The notes: generated from the sequence alone by a model not told the origin. A stretch of 64,000 nt of DNA from Parundibacterium terreum (GCF_014636315.1 NZ_BMED01000003.1:248001-312000), one strand, 5' to 3'; shown: positions 37,002 through 48,426, counted from the stretch's first letter. Numbers and translations: made by a program.

Positions 37002-37017
37002 TGGTACAGGATTTGCT
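37002..37017 (+). promoter_or_regulatory. Sigma-54-type promoter of preT-preA
   Basis: TGGTACAGGATTTGCT fits the -24/-12 pattern with the GG-N10-GC spacing and an intact TTGCT; C4 is T. Predicted start near 37028, about 94 nt before preT. Confidence 0.55.
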
Positions 37018-37121
37018 TATTCGTTGTCAGTAGGCAAGCTTGCAGTCCACGAGCAAAGTATCAGGTAGTACGGTTCCAGTAGCGATGAGTAAACAGGTAT
37101 TTACTAGCCAGGAATATAAAC

Positions 37122-38507
37122 ATGATCGAGTCTCTCCAACATCTGGCCCAGGCCGGATCCACCAACGAAGCGCTCGCTGCGCAGTTCACCGATCTGGCGC
37201 CGCCGCTGACGATGCGCCAGGCGCTGATAGAAAGCCAGCGCTGCCTGTATTGTTACGACGCACCCTGCACCCGCATCTGCCCCTCAGACATTGATGTGGC
37301 CAACTTCATCGGCAATATCGCGCAGGGCAATATCAACGGCGCGGCCCAGGTCATCCTGCGGGAAAATATCCTGGGCGGCAGTTGCTCACGCGTTTGTCCT
37401 ACCGAGATACTGTGCGAACAGGCTTGCGTGCGCAACCATGATGCCGAAGCGCAGCCGGTGAAGATAGGCCTGCTGCAAAGGCATGCAATTGATCATATGC
37501 AGTTTTCGCAACATCCTTTCCAGCGCGCTGCGGCGACCGGCCGCACGGTAGCTGTGGTTGGTGCCGGCCCTGCCGGGCTGGCTTGTGCGCACCGGCTGGC
37601 GATGCTGGGCAATGAGGTAGTGATCTTCGAGGCGCTGCAAAAACCGGGCGGCCTGAATGAATTCGGCATCGCCAAATACAAGTTGACCGACGACTTTGCG
37701 CAAAAGGAAGTCGAATTCCTGCTGCAGATAGGCGGCATACAGATACGCTACGGCGAAATCCTGGGCGACAAGCTGAGCCTGAAGCAATTGAAACAGGACT
37801 ACGATGCGGTCTTCCTGGGTCTGGGTCTGGGCGCCAGCCGTAAGCTGGGCTTGGTCGGCGAGGATGCGCCGGGTCTGATGGCTGCGGTCGACTATATCTC
37901 CGTGCTGCGCCAGGCAGAAGACCTGAGCAGCCTGCCGCTGGCTTCGCGCTGCCTGGTGATAGGCGCCGGCAACACCGCCATCGATATGGCAGTGCAAATG
38001 GCCAGGCTGGGTGCGGAGGACGTATCTATTGTATACAGGCGCGGCGTGGAGGCTATGTCCGCCACCGGCCACGAGCAGGATATCGCCAAGGCGCACCAGG
38101 TCAGGTTGCGCACCTGGGCCCAGCCGCAGCAGGTATTGCTGGATGAGGCCGGCCGCGTGCGCGGTATGCGCTTTGAGAAAACACAGATGGCTGATGGCAA
38201 ACTGAAGGGCACGGGAGAAACTTTCGAACTGGCCGCCGATGCGATATTCAAGGCCATAGGCCAGACGCTGGATGAAGATCTGGCGCATGATGTATTGGGT
38301 AGTGAGATCAAACTGGCTGGCGACAAGATCCTGGTGGACGAGCATTTTCAGACCTGTATTCCAGGCATCTATGCCGGCGGTGATTGCGTGCAGGCGGGGC
38401 AGGACTTGACCGTGCAAGCGGTGCAGCACGGCAAGCTGGCTGCCCAGGCAATACACCGGCATCTGAGTTCGAACTCCGTCAACGCTACCAGTAAGGAGGC
38501 CGCATAA
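37122..38507 (+). CDS. preT: Dihydropyrimidine dehydrogenase (NAD+), PreT subunit
   Basis: 461 aa flavoprotein of the PreTA enzyme that reduces uracil/thymine to dihydropyrimidines with NADH. N-terminal Fe-S domain with cysteine sets C41, C44, C49, C53 and C88, C92, C98, C102; FAD site VAVVGAGPAGLACA (about 143-156); a second nucleotide fold at LVIGAGNTAIDMAV for NADH. Its stop overlaps the preA start by one base (TAATG), so translation is coupled. Controlled from 36983-37017. Confidence 0.93.
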   Translation: MIESLQHLAQAGSTNEALAAQFTDLAPPLTMRQALIESQRCLYCYDAPCTRICPSDIDVANFIGNIAQGNINGAAQVILRENILGGSCSRVCPTEILCEQACVRNHDAEAQPVKIGLLQRHAIDHMQFSQHPFQRAAATGRTVAVVGAGPAGLACAHRLAMLGNEVVIFEALQKPGGLNEFGIAKYKLTDDFAQKEVEFLLQIGGIQIRYGEILGDKLSLKQLKQDYDAVFLGLGLGASRKLGLVGEDAPGLMAAVDYISVLRQAEDLSSLPLASRCLVIGAGNTAIDMAVQMARLGAEDVSIVYRRGVEAMSATGHEQDIAKAHQVRLRTWAQPQQVLLDEAGRVRGMRFEKTQMADGKLKGTGETFELAADAIFKAIGQTLDEDLAHDVLGSEIKLAGDKILVDEHFQTCIPGIYAGGDCVQAGQDLTVQAVQHGKLAAQAIHRHLSSNSVNATSKEAA

Positions 38508-39781
38508 TGGCTGATCTGAGCATCAATTTCGCCGGCATCAAGGCACCAAATCCTTTCTGGCTGGCTTCCGCACCTCCTACCGACAAGGCCTATAACGTCA
38601 TCCGCGCTTTTGAGGCCGGCTGGGGCGGCGTCGTGTGGAAGACCCTGGGCGAGGACCCGGCGCCGGTCAATGTCTCTTCACGCTATTCCGCGCATTACGG
38701 CAAGAACCGCGAAGTGATGGGCTTCAATAATATCGAGCTGATCACCGACCGCAGCCTGGAAATCAATCTGCGTGAAATCACGCAGGTGAAAAAAGACTGG
38801 CCGGACCGCGCGATGATCGTGTCGATGATGTATCCCTGCGAAGAGGAAAGCTGGGCCAAGGTGTTGCCACTGGTGGAAGCTACCGGTGCCGATGCCATAG
38901 AACTGAACTTCGGCTGTCCGCACGGCATGCCGGAACGCGGCATGGGCGCGGCTGTGGGGCAGGTGCCTGAATATGTGGAAATGGTCACGCGTTGGTGCAA
39001 GAAATATTGTTCGCTGCCGGTGATCGTCAAGCTGACGCCGAATATTACCGATGTACGCCTGCCCGCCCGGGCGGCACTGAATGGCGGTGCCGACGCAGTA
39101 TCGCTGATCAACACCATCAACTCCATTACCTCGCTGGACCTGGACAATATGGTGGCCCGGCCCATTGTTGGCGGCCGCAGCACGCACGGCGGCTATTGCG
39201 GCTCGGCCGTCAAGCCGATCGCGCTGAACATGGTGGCCGAAATTGCTCGCGACCCGGCCACGCATGGCTTGCCTATTTCCGGCATAGGCGGTATTTCCAA
39301 CTGGCGGGATGCGGCGGAATTTATCGCGCTTGGGTCCGGTTCGGTACAGGTGTGCACTGCGGCAATGCTGCATGGTTTTCGCATCGTAGAGCAGATGAAG
39401 GATGGCTTGTCGCGCTGGATGGATGAAAAGGGCTATGCCAGCATAGAAGATTTTCGCGGCAAGGCGGTGGCCAATACGACGGACTGGAAATACCTGGACA
39501 TGAACTACCAGGTGATCGCGCAGATAGACCAGGACAAATGCATACAATGCGGCCGCTGCTATATCGCCTGCGAAGACACCTCGCACCAGTCCATCTCGCA
39601 ACTGATTGCCGATAACGGCGCCAGGAAGTATGAAGTGATCAAGGAAGAATGCGTAGGCTGCAATCTGTGCGAGATCACTTGCCCGGTAGAGCATTGCATC
39701 ACGATGGTGCCGCAAGCCAGCGACAAGCCCTATATGAACTGGACCCAGGATCCGCGCAATCCGCGCGCCGTGGCCGCTTGA
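38507..39781 (+). CDS. preA: Dihydropyrimidine dehydrogenase (NAD+), PreA subunit
   Basis: 424 aa. FMN-binding dihydroorotate-dehydrogenase-like barrel (1-310; ELNFGCPHGMPERGMG, GVVWKTLG) where the pyrimidine is reduced, plus a C-terminal 2[4Fe-4S] ferredoxin part (CIQCGRCYIAC and CVGCNLCEITCP). Partner of PreT. First committed step of the reductive pyrimidine route in this island. AAGGAGG lies in the preT 3' end. Confidence 0.94.
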   Translation: MADLSINFAGIKAPNPFWLASAPPTDKAYNVIRAFEAGWGGVVWKTLGEDPAPVNVSSRYSAHYGKNREVMGFNNIELITDRSLEINLREITQVKKDWPDRAMIVSMMYPCEEESWAKVLPLVEATGADAIELNFGCPHGMPERGMGAAVGQVPEYVEMVTRWCKKYCSLPVIVKLTPNITDVRLPARAALNGGADAVSLINTINSITSLDLDNMVARPIVGGRSTHGGYCGSAVKPIALNMVAEIARDPATHGLPISGIGGISNWRDAAEFIALGSGSVQVCTAAMLHGFRIVEQMKDGLSRWMDEKGYASIEDFRGKAVANTTDWKYLDMNYQVIAQIDQDKCIQCGRCYIACEDTSHQSISQLIADNGARKYEVIKEECVGCNLCEITCPVEHCITMVPQASDKPYMNWTQDPRNPRAVAA

Positions 39782-39812
39782 GCCGGGGAAATCACCGGAG
39801 AAACTGAAATTC

Positions 39813-39827
39813 TTTACCCAGAGTAAA
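39813..39827. promoter_or_regulatory. Degenerate RutR-like site before the NCS1 gene
   Basis: TTTACCCAGAGTAAA keeps the TTTAC/GTAAA arms but is one base shorter and lacks the ACCA/TGGT core on one side. It ends exactly 3 nt before the sigma-54-type promoter, the same layout as at preT. Confidence 0.4.
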
Positions 39828-39830
39828 AAT

Positions 39831-39846
39831 TGGCATGGGGATTGCA
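39831..39846 (+). promoter_or_regulatory. Sigma-54-type promoter of the NCS1-hydA operon
   Basis: TGGCATGGGGATTGCA matches the consensus except one base in the -24 box, with an intact TTGCA and correct spacing. Predicted start near 39857. Confidence 0.6.
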
Positions 39847-39856
39847 TGCTGATGTG

Positions 39857-39894
39857 CAGCATAGCAGGCAGTTTCAAACTGTCCTGCCGTGCTG
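39857..39894 (+). other. Hairpin at the predicted 5' end of the NCS1 mRNA
   Basis: Arms 39857-39874 and 39876-39894 pair nearly throughout (one G-T, one mismatch, one bulge; apical loop about TTCAA). It begins at the base predicted to be +1. No T run follows. May stabilise the mRNA or respond to a ligand. Confidence 0.5.
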
Positions 39895-39979
39895 TATATT
39901 TGTTTCAGCCGAACTCAACAAAAGAAAATTCAGAGGCTGTTGCGTGTTTTAAAAATCCACCCCTAGGGAGATGCGAACC

Positions 39980-42932
<2,953 letters not shown>

Positions 42933-43284
42933 AAAGAAAATTCGTCGGAATCCGGTTTAAAAGTATGACGGACTGATTTTGCAGTTGTCGTTGTTTTTGA
43001 CCTTCAACCGCTCGGGATGCAGCAATTTGTGCTTTACAGAAAATGGATCAGAAATGAACGTTGTTTGAGCCGCAGGCGAGTTTCGTTCATTTCCCATTTT
43101 ATGTAATGCATAAATTGGACAGGAGCAAAGCGCCTGTCCCCGAAGGGCAAGTCTGCGGTCGCCTTCTTTTTGCTTACTTTTTCTTGGCGAAGCAAGAAAA
43201 AGTGAGTGGCTGTCGGGCCACCCCCGACCTGTACCAACGAAGCGCAGGCGTATAGCACGTAGCGAAAGCATAGGAATGCAGACC
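42933..43284. other. hydA-amidohydrolase spacer with repeat-like element
   Basis: No convincing gene; short open frames here lie within a palindromic element. It includes the hairpins GGACAGG/CCTGTCC (43117-43139) and the 14-bp inverted repeat at 43173-43206. Confidence 0.5.
43110..43262. repeat. Candidate dispersed palindromic repeat
   Basis: Contains CTTACTTTTTCTTG and CAAGAAAAAGTGAG (43173-43186 and 43193-43206; 13 of 14 paired plus a G-T) around a 6-nt loop, and the smaller GGACAGG/CCTGTCC hairpin. The text, with its translated AYFFLAKQEKVSGCRATP frame, looks like a repeat I recall from many intergenic regions of Oxalobacteraceae. Only one copy is in this window, so repeat status is from memory. 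Confidence 0.5.
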
Positions 43285-44529
43285 ATGACCCAAGATACCC
43301 TCAAAATCAACGGCGACCGCCTCTGGAAATCCCTGATGGAATTAGCCCAGATCGGCGCCACCCCCAAAGGCGGCGTCAAGCGCCTGGCCCTGACCGACCT
43401 CGACAAGCAAGGCCGCGACCTGGTCACCGGCTGGGCCAGGCAAGCCGGCATGTCCGTCACGGTGGATCAGATAGGCAATGTGTTCATGCGCCGCGACGGC
43501 AAGAACAATGCGCTGCCGCCCATCATGTCCGGCAGCCACATCGACACCCAGCCTACCGGCGGCAAGTTCGACGGCAATTACGGCGTGCTGGCCGCGCTGG
43601 AAGTGGTGCGCACGTTGAACGACCACAAGATACAAACCGAAGCGCCGATAGAAGTCGCCTTCTGGACCAATGAAGAGGGATCACGTTTTGTGCCCGTGAT
43701 GATGGGATCCGGCGTATTCTGCGGCGCCTTTACGCTGGAGCATGCCTATGCCGCCAAGGACACCGAGGGCAAGTCGGTGAAGGATGAATTGAGCCGCATA
43801 GGCTATCTGGGCGAACAGGTGCCTGGCGACCATCCCATAGGTGCGTATTTTGAAACCCATATAGAACAAGGCCCGGTGCTCGAAGATGCCGACAAGGTCA
43901 TCGGCGTGGTGCCTGCCGTGATGGGTCTGTCCTGGTATGACTGCGTGGTCACAGGCATGGAAGCGCATGCAGGCCCGACGCCCATGCATTTGCGCAAGGA
44001 TGCATTGCAGGTCGCCACTAAAATCATGCAGGAAGTCGTCAATATCGGTAACCGCTATCCGCCTTACGGCCGCGGCACCGTGGGCATGGTGCAGGTATTT
44101 CCGAATAGCCGCAATGTCATCCCAGGAGAGGTCAAGTTCAGCATAGACCTGCGCAATGTGAACGACGAGCTGCTGAACAAGATGCATGAAGAGATACTGG
44201 CCTTTGTCGACCAGACCAGCAAGGCGACGGGTCTGGGTGTGACGGTAGAGCGCGTATCCTATTACCCGCCATGCCCCTTCCATCCGGAATGTGTGGATGC
44301 GGTAAGAAGCGCCACCGCCAAGCTCGGCTATTCAACGATGGATGTGGTATCCGGCGCAGGACACGATGCGATCTATGCGGCACGGCTGGCACCGGCCGGC
44401 ATGATCTTCGTTCCCTGCAAGGACGGCATCAGCCACAATGAGATAGAGGACGCCAAATCAGAGCATCTGGAAGCGGGCTGCAATGTGCTGTTGCATGCAA
44501 TGCTGGACCGCGCAAAAATAGTTTCCTGA
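43285..44529 (+). CDS. N-carbamoyl-beta-alanine amidohydrolase (beta-ureidopropionase), M20-type
   Basis: 414 aa zinc-dependent amidase of the hydantoinase/carbamoylase family. Metal-site stretches: SGSHIDTQPTGGKFDGNYGVLAA, FWTNEEGSRF, EQGPVLE and GAGHDAIYA; a dimerisation insert lies between (TGMEAHAGPTPMHLRKDAL). Releases beta-alanine, CO2 and NH3 from the product of dihydropyrimidinase. Allantoate or L-carbamoyl-amino acid activity is possible for this family, but context favours the pyrimidine route. ATG 43285 is preferred over ATG 43276, which touches the AGGA site. Confidence 0.88.
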   Translation: MTQDTLKINGDRLWKSLMELAQIGATPKGGVKRLALTDLDKQGRDLVTGWARQAGMSVTVDQIGNVFMRRDGKNNALPPIMSGSHIDTQPTGGKFDGNYGVLAALEVVRTLNDHKIQTEAPIEVAFWTNEEGSRFVPVMMGSGVFCGAFTLEHAYAAKDTEGKSVKDELSRIGYLGEQVPGDHPIGAYFETHIEQGPVLEDADKVIGVVPAVMGLSWYDCVVTGMEAHAGPTPMHLRKDALQVATKIMQEVVNIGNRYPPYGRGTVGMVQVFPNSRNVIPGEVKFSIDLRNVNDELLNKMHEEILAFVDQTSKATGLGVTVERVSYYPPCPFHPECVDAVRSATAKLGYSTMDVVSGAGHDAIYAARLAPAGMIFVPCKDGISHNEIEDAKSEHLEAGCNVLLHAMLDRAKIVS

Positions 44530-44553
44530 TCAATCGCAACGGCGCAGAATAAT

Positions 44554-44586
44554 GGGGTGGACGATTGTCGTCCGCCCCTTATTATT
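44554..44586 (+). terminator. Terminator-like hairpin before codA
   Basis: GGGGTGGACGA/TCGTCCGCCCC, 11 pairs with one G-T, 3-nt loop, then a T/A-rich tract TTATTATT. It ends the NCS1-hydA-amidohydrolase unit and argues against any codA start inside it. Confidence 0.65.
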
Positions 44587-44616
44587 AACAACGCAAATAT
44601 CCTGGCAGAAGCGAAC

Positions 44617-45894
44617 ATGACCGATATCATCATCCGTAACGCCACGCTGCCGGACGGCAGAAAATCCACAGACATTGCGATCGCCGGCGGCCTCATTACA
44701 GCGGTCGGCCCGCGTCTACCTCTTACCGCGGCGCAGGAAATAGACGCTGCCGGCAATCTGGTCACGCCGCCTTTCGTCGATGCCCACTTCCATATGGACG
44801 CCACGCTCAGCTATGGCCTGCCGCGCGTGAACCAGTCTGGCACCTTGCTGGAAGGGATAGCACTATGGGGTGAACTGAAGCCTTTGCTGACCCAGGAAGC
44901 CCTGATAGAAAGGGCGCTGGAGTATTGCGACTGGGCGGTGGGACGCGGCCTGCTGGCGATACGCTCGCACGTCGATATCTGCGATGACAGCCTGCTGGCG
45001 GTAGAGGCCTTGTTGCATGTTAAAAAACAGGTAGCGCCTTATCTGGATCTGCAACTGGTGGCTTTCCCGCAGGATGGCATCTTGCGCAGCGCGACCGCTT
45101 TGTCCAACCTGAAGCGGGCAATTGCGATGGGCGTCGATGTGGTCGGCGGTATTCCGCATTTTGAACGCACGATGGCAGACGGTGCTGAATCGGTACGCCT
45201 GCTGTGTGAGTTTGCCGCAGACAAGGGCCTGCGGGTGGATATGCACTGCGACGAATCGGACGATCCGCTGTCGCGCCATATAGAAACGCTGGCTTACCAT
45301 ACGCACAGGCTGGGCATGCAGGGCAGGGTGACAGGTTCGCACCTGACGTCCATGCATTCGATGGACAATTATTACGTCAGCAAGCTGCTGCCCCTGATGC
45401 GCGAATCCGGCGTCGCCGCGATCGCCAATCCCTTGATCAACATCACCTTGCAAGGCCGGCACGATACCTATCCGAAGCGGCGCGGCATGACCCGCGTGCC
45501 GGAGATGCTGGCCGCTGGCATCCCGGTGGCTTTTGGCCAGGACTGCACGATGGACCCCTGGTATAGCCTGGGGTCCGGCGACATGCTGGAAGTAGCGCAT
45601 ATGGGCCTGCATGTGGCGCAGATGACAGGGCAGGATGCGATGCGCGCCTGCTTCAAGGCAGTGACGGAAACACCGGCCCAGATACTCGGGCTGCAAGGTT
45701 ATGGGTTGGAAGTCGGCTGCAATGCCGATATGGTGATGCTGGATGCAGGGGATGCTATCGAGGCAATACGCCTGCGCGCAGCCCGGCTGTTTGTGATCCG
45801 GCGTGGCAAGATCATCAGCCGTATGCCGGCCCCGCATGCCACGCTTGATCTGGCGGGAAGGCCGTCACTGACGGGCTTCAGGCTGGGCCGGTAA
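44617..45894 (+). CDS. codA: Cytosine deaminase
   Basis: 425 aa amidohydrolase converting cytosine to uracil and ammonia. Metal ligands HFHMD, MHCDESDD and SHLTSMH are present, and GQDCTMDPWYSLGSGDMLEV parallels the E. coli CodA stretch GHDDVFDPWY with D-D replaced by D-C. ATG 44617 is used; a longer frame from 44557 would start in the terminator hairpin. Feeds the uracil route encoded upstream. Related deaminases (creatinine, isocytosine) cannot be excluded. Confidence 0.85.
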   Translation: MTDIIIRNATLPDGRKSTDIAIAGGLITAVGPRLPLTAAQEIDAAGNLVTPPFVDAHFHMDATLSYGLPRVNQSGTLLEGIALWGELKPLLTQEALIERALEYCDWAVGRGLLAIRSHVDICDDSLLAVEALLHVKKQVAPYLDLQLVAFPQDGILRSATALSNLKRAIAMGVDVVGGIPHFERTMADGAESVRLLCEFAADKGLRVDMHCDESDDPLSRHIETLAYHTHRLGMQGRVTGSHLTSMHSMDNYYVSKLLPLMRESGVAAIANPLINITLQGRHDTYPKRRGMTRVPEMLAAGIPVAFGQDCTMDPWYSLGSGDMLEVAHMGLHVAQMTGQDAMRACFKAVTETPAQILGLQGYGLEVGCNADMVMLDAGDAIEAIRLRAARLFVIRRGKIISRMPAPHATLDLAGRPSLTGFRLGR

Positions 45895-45918
45895 AATTAC
45901 GTCTGGAAGTGTGGGCAA

Positions 45919-46320
45919 TTAAGCTTCAGGCTTCAGATAAAATGCATCCGGCAATTGCTTGGCTGCGGTAGTCAGCTTGATATCGCCTTTCAGGTTGGTC
46001 AATATCACTTCCAGTTCAGGTCCACCCAATTCGATGATGACCTGGCGGCAGGCACCGCAAGGGGCGATAGGGTCTTCGGTATCGCCGACCACAGCGATCT
46101 TGCTGAAATCGCCTGGTTTGTAGCCGGAGGCTACAGCGCTGAAGAAGGCGGTGCGCTCTGCGCAATTGCACAGGCCATAGGATGCATTTTCCACGTTGCA
46201 GCCGTGGAAGACCTTGCCGTCCTTGCCCAGCAGCGCTGCGCCTACCTTGAATTTGGAATACGGTGTGTAGGCTTTCAGGCGGGCCGCGACGGCTTCCTGG
46301 ATTAACTGTTCTTGGTTCAT
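45919..46320 (-). CDS. cdd: Cytidine deaminase
   Basis: 133 aa, the small homotetrameric type. Zinc site: NCAERTAFFSA (Cys and catalytic Glu) and PCGACRQVI (two Cys). Deaminates cytidine and deoxycytidine. ATG 46320 (MNQEQLIQEAVAARLKAYTPYS) matches the family; upstream frame is spurious. Last gene of the leftward nucleoside operon, separated from the oxygenase gene by an 11-bp hairpin, converging on codA with a 24-bp gap. Confidence 0.95.
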   Translation of the reverse strand: MNQEQLIQEAVAARLKAYTPYSKFKVGAALLGKDGKVFHGCNVENASYGLCNCAERTAFFSAVASGYKPGDFSKIAVVGDTEDPIAPCGACRQVIIELGGPELEVILTNLKGDIKLTTAAKQLPDAFYLKPEA

Positions 46321-46384
46321 GGGATGCTTTCGGAATTTGGTATGGCGGATATTTAATTGCGGTACGGATGCTTTGCCAGGAAAT

Positions 46385-46410
46385 GAAATGCGGCCAACAG
46401 GCCGCATTTC
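46385..46410 (-). terminator. Hairpin between oxygenase gene and cdd
   Basis: Perfect 11-bp stem GAAATGCGGCC/GGCCGCATTTC with a 4-nt loop. No long T run on the minus strand, so partial termination or mRNA end protection is likely. Confidence 0.55.
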
Positions 46411-46421
46411 TTATTTGCCGA

Positions 46422-47273
46422 TTACTGCTTCGGTTTCTTGGCACCCAGTTCTATCAGGCGCTCTTCCAGGTACTCGCCGGCGGTGTAGCGGTCGGACAGT
46501 TTTACGTCCAGGCGCGGGTGCAGGAACAGCGGCAGCGACACGCGCGATTTCTTCGCTTCGTCGCCGGTCGGGTTCAACACACGGTGGCTGGTAGAAGGAT
46601 AGTAGCCTTCCGATGCTTCATCCAGCATGTCGCCGATGTTGACGACCAGCATGCCGAAATCGCAAGGTACGTTAAACCACTTGTCATCCTTGCCCTGCAC
46701 TTGCAGGCCGGCTTGCGTTGCCGCAGGCAGGATGGTCAGCAGGTTGATGTCTTCATGCGCTGCGGCACGTACCGAGCCCGGCTCTTCATCACCGGTCAGT
46801 GGCGGGTAATGCAGTACGCGCAGCAAGGTCTGTTCGCTGCCGGTGATCATGTCCGACAAAGGCATGGAGTACTTGGCCTTGATGTCTGCCGGTGTGTGGT
46901 CTTCCACCCATTGCAACAGTTCTGCCGCCAGCTTGGCGCCGTCGTCATAGTATTTGCGTGCAGCTTCCGACACTTCTGCCGGGAAACGGCCCCAAGGGTA
47001 GATGTGGTAAAACTCTTTCAGGTCGCGCTTGGTGTTGCCCTTGGCGGTTTCCGATACCTTGGGCGAGAAATAGCCGTCCATCTTTTCCGGATGGAAGGCG
47101 TATTTGCTCTTGGCGTCGGTCTGGAAGAAGTCGTACCATTCCTTGTAGATGGTTTCCAGCGTTGCTTGCGACAGCGGATGGTTCTTCAGTACGCCAAAGC
47201 CGGTGCGGTGCAGGCTTTCAGTAAACTTCTGTGCTGCATCCGGTGCCAGGTAATCAACAGGTTCTATATGCAT
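46422..47273 (-). CDS. 2-oxoglutarate/Fe(II) oxygenase, isopenicillin N synthase-like
   Basis: 283 aa. The double-stranded beta-helix core has the iron triad H173, D175 (HED) and H230 (TSHRV), and R244-x-S246 to hold 2-oxoglutarate. An N-terminal DIOX_N-like part (1-110) precedes it. It lies 22 bp after iunH and before cdd, inside the nucleoside uptake/catabolic operon, so the substrate is probably a nucleoside, nucleobase or sugar part. Fungal enzymes of this superfamily hydroxylate thymine (thymine-7-hydroxylase) or pyrimidine deoxynucleosides at C2'. The function here is inferred only from place. Confidence 0.88.
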   Translation of the reverse strand: MHIEPVDYLAPDAAQKFTESLHRTGFGVLKNHPLSQATLETIYKEWYDFFQTDAKSKYAFHPEKMDGYFSPKVSETAKGNTKRDLKEFYHIYPWGRFPAEVSEAARKYYDDGAKLAAELLQWVEDHTPADIKAKYSMPLSDMITGSEQTLLRVLHYPPLTGDEEPGSVRAAAHEDINLLTILPAATQAGLQVQGKDDKWFNVPCDFGMLVVNIGDMLDEASEGYYPSTSHRVLNPTGDEAKKSRVSLPLFLHPRLDVKLSDRYTAGEYLEERLIELGAKKPKQ

Positions 47274-47295
47274 GATTTGCCTCCGATGTTGATCG

Positions 47296-48300
47296 TTACT
47301 TGGTCAGCGCAGGCAACAACCAGCCGCTGCTCAGGGTTTGATCGATCAGGTTTTCGCAAGCTTTGGCATCGACTTCCATGCAGACGCGCGTTTCCGGTTT
47401 GTCTTTTTCCCAGCCGGCTTGCGGATAAGGGATGGTGCCTATCTTGTCCATCATGGTCTGGCCGTTGGCGATGCCATCCATTGCCACGCGCACGCGGCCG
47501 GATTTGGTCTTGAACATTTCCGGTGCGACCAGCCATACAAAAGCCAGTACATCGTGGCCGAAGCAGCCGTGGCCCATGTTAGGACGGATGCTGCTATAGA
47601 AATCGCTGTAGAAATTCACTGCGTGCGACAAGGTGTCCATCGCCACATGCTTATGCTGTTCTGCCAGACGCTTGAAGAAGCTGGACATCAATACCACGCG
47701 GTGCGTGACATCCAGGCCTACCATGGTCAGGTCCCAGCCTGCAGTGAATACCAGGTCCGCTGCATCAGGATCGTTCCATACATTGGCTTCTGCCACCGGC
47801 GATACATTGCCGGGTTCATCGACCGTGCCCGCCATCAAGACCACTTGCTTCAGCAGCTTGGGCAGCTTGGGTTCCAGCTTCAGTGCCAGGCCGAGGTTGC
47901 CCAGCGGGCCGACTGCGACCAGCGTGATTTCGCCTGGGTGCTTGCGCGCCATATCGACGATAAATTCAGCCGCGCTGCGTTCTTCTGCCTTACCTTCTAC
48001 GGTCACGCGGCTAGGCAGGTTGCCCAGGCCGTCGGCGCCGTGGATAAATGCGGGAGGAACGCCGGGAGCCTTGGCGAAAGGCACAGGCACGCCCTGGGCG
48101 ACAGGAATTTCACGGCCGGCGATACGGGTCAGGTACAGGGCATTGATGGTTGCCTGCTCTACCGTGACATTGCCGAAAGTCGTCGTGATACCGATCAGGT
48201 CGATGTCCGGGTGAGCCAACGCAAAGTACAGCGCCATTGCGTCATCGACACCTGGATCGGTGTCAAAGATGACCTTATGTTTTGCTGTGACATTTTGCAT
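47296..48300 (-). CDS. Nucleoside hydrolase (IunH family)
   Basis: 334 aa. Splits ribonucleosides to base and ribose. The calcium-binding N-terminal motif DTDPGVDDA is intact; EANVWNDPDAADLVF and later GHGCFGHDVLAF (catalytic His region) follow. Base preference cannot be read from the sequence; pyrimidines fit the cluster. ATG 48300 is chosen over ATG 48306, which abuts AGGAGA. In the 126-bp gap upstream an inverted repeat TCTGGTA/TACCAGA (48319-48354) may modulate expression. Confidence 0.92.
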   Translation of the reverse strand: MQNVTAKHKVIFDTDPGVDDAMALYFALAHPDIDLIGITTTFGNVTVEQATINALYLTRIAGREIPVAQGVPVPFAKAPGVPPAFIHGADGLGNLPSRVTVEGKAEERSAAEFIVDMARKHPGEITLVAVGPLGNLGLALKLEPKLPKLLKQVVLMAGTVDEPGNVSPVAEANVWNDPDAADLVFTAGWDLTMVGLDVTHRVVLMSSFFKRLAEQHKHVAMDTLSHAVNFYSDFYSSIRPNMGHGCFGHDVLAFVWLVAPEMFKTKSGRVRVAMDGIANGQTMMDKIGTIPYPQAGWEKDKPETRVCMEVDAKACENLIDQTLSSGWLLPALTK

Positions 48301-48426
48301 ATTCATTCTCCTAACTATTCTGGTACTAGCCGTGTTACTGAACCTAATACCAGAGTTTGTCTTAAGTGGACCCGGTTCAAGGAGGCCTTAGGAACTTGTG
48401 TGCTTTAGATTGCTTTAGTGTGATTC

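Noticed and set aside
43034-43460. Small open frames in the hydA-amidohydrolase spacer
   Set aside because: They fall inside the palindromic repeat, which often gives spurious hypothetical proteins.
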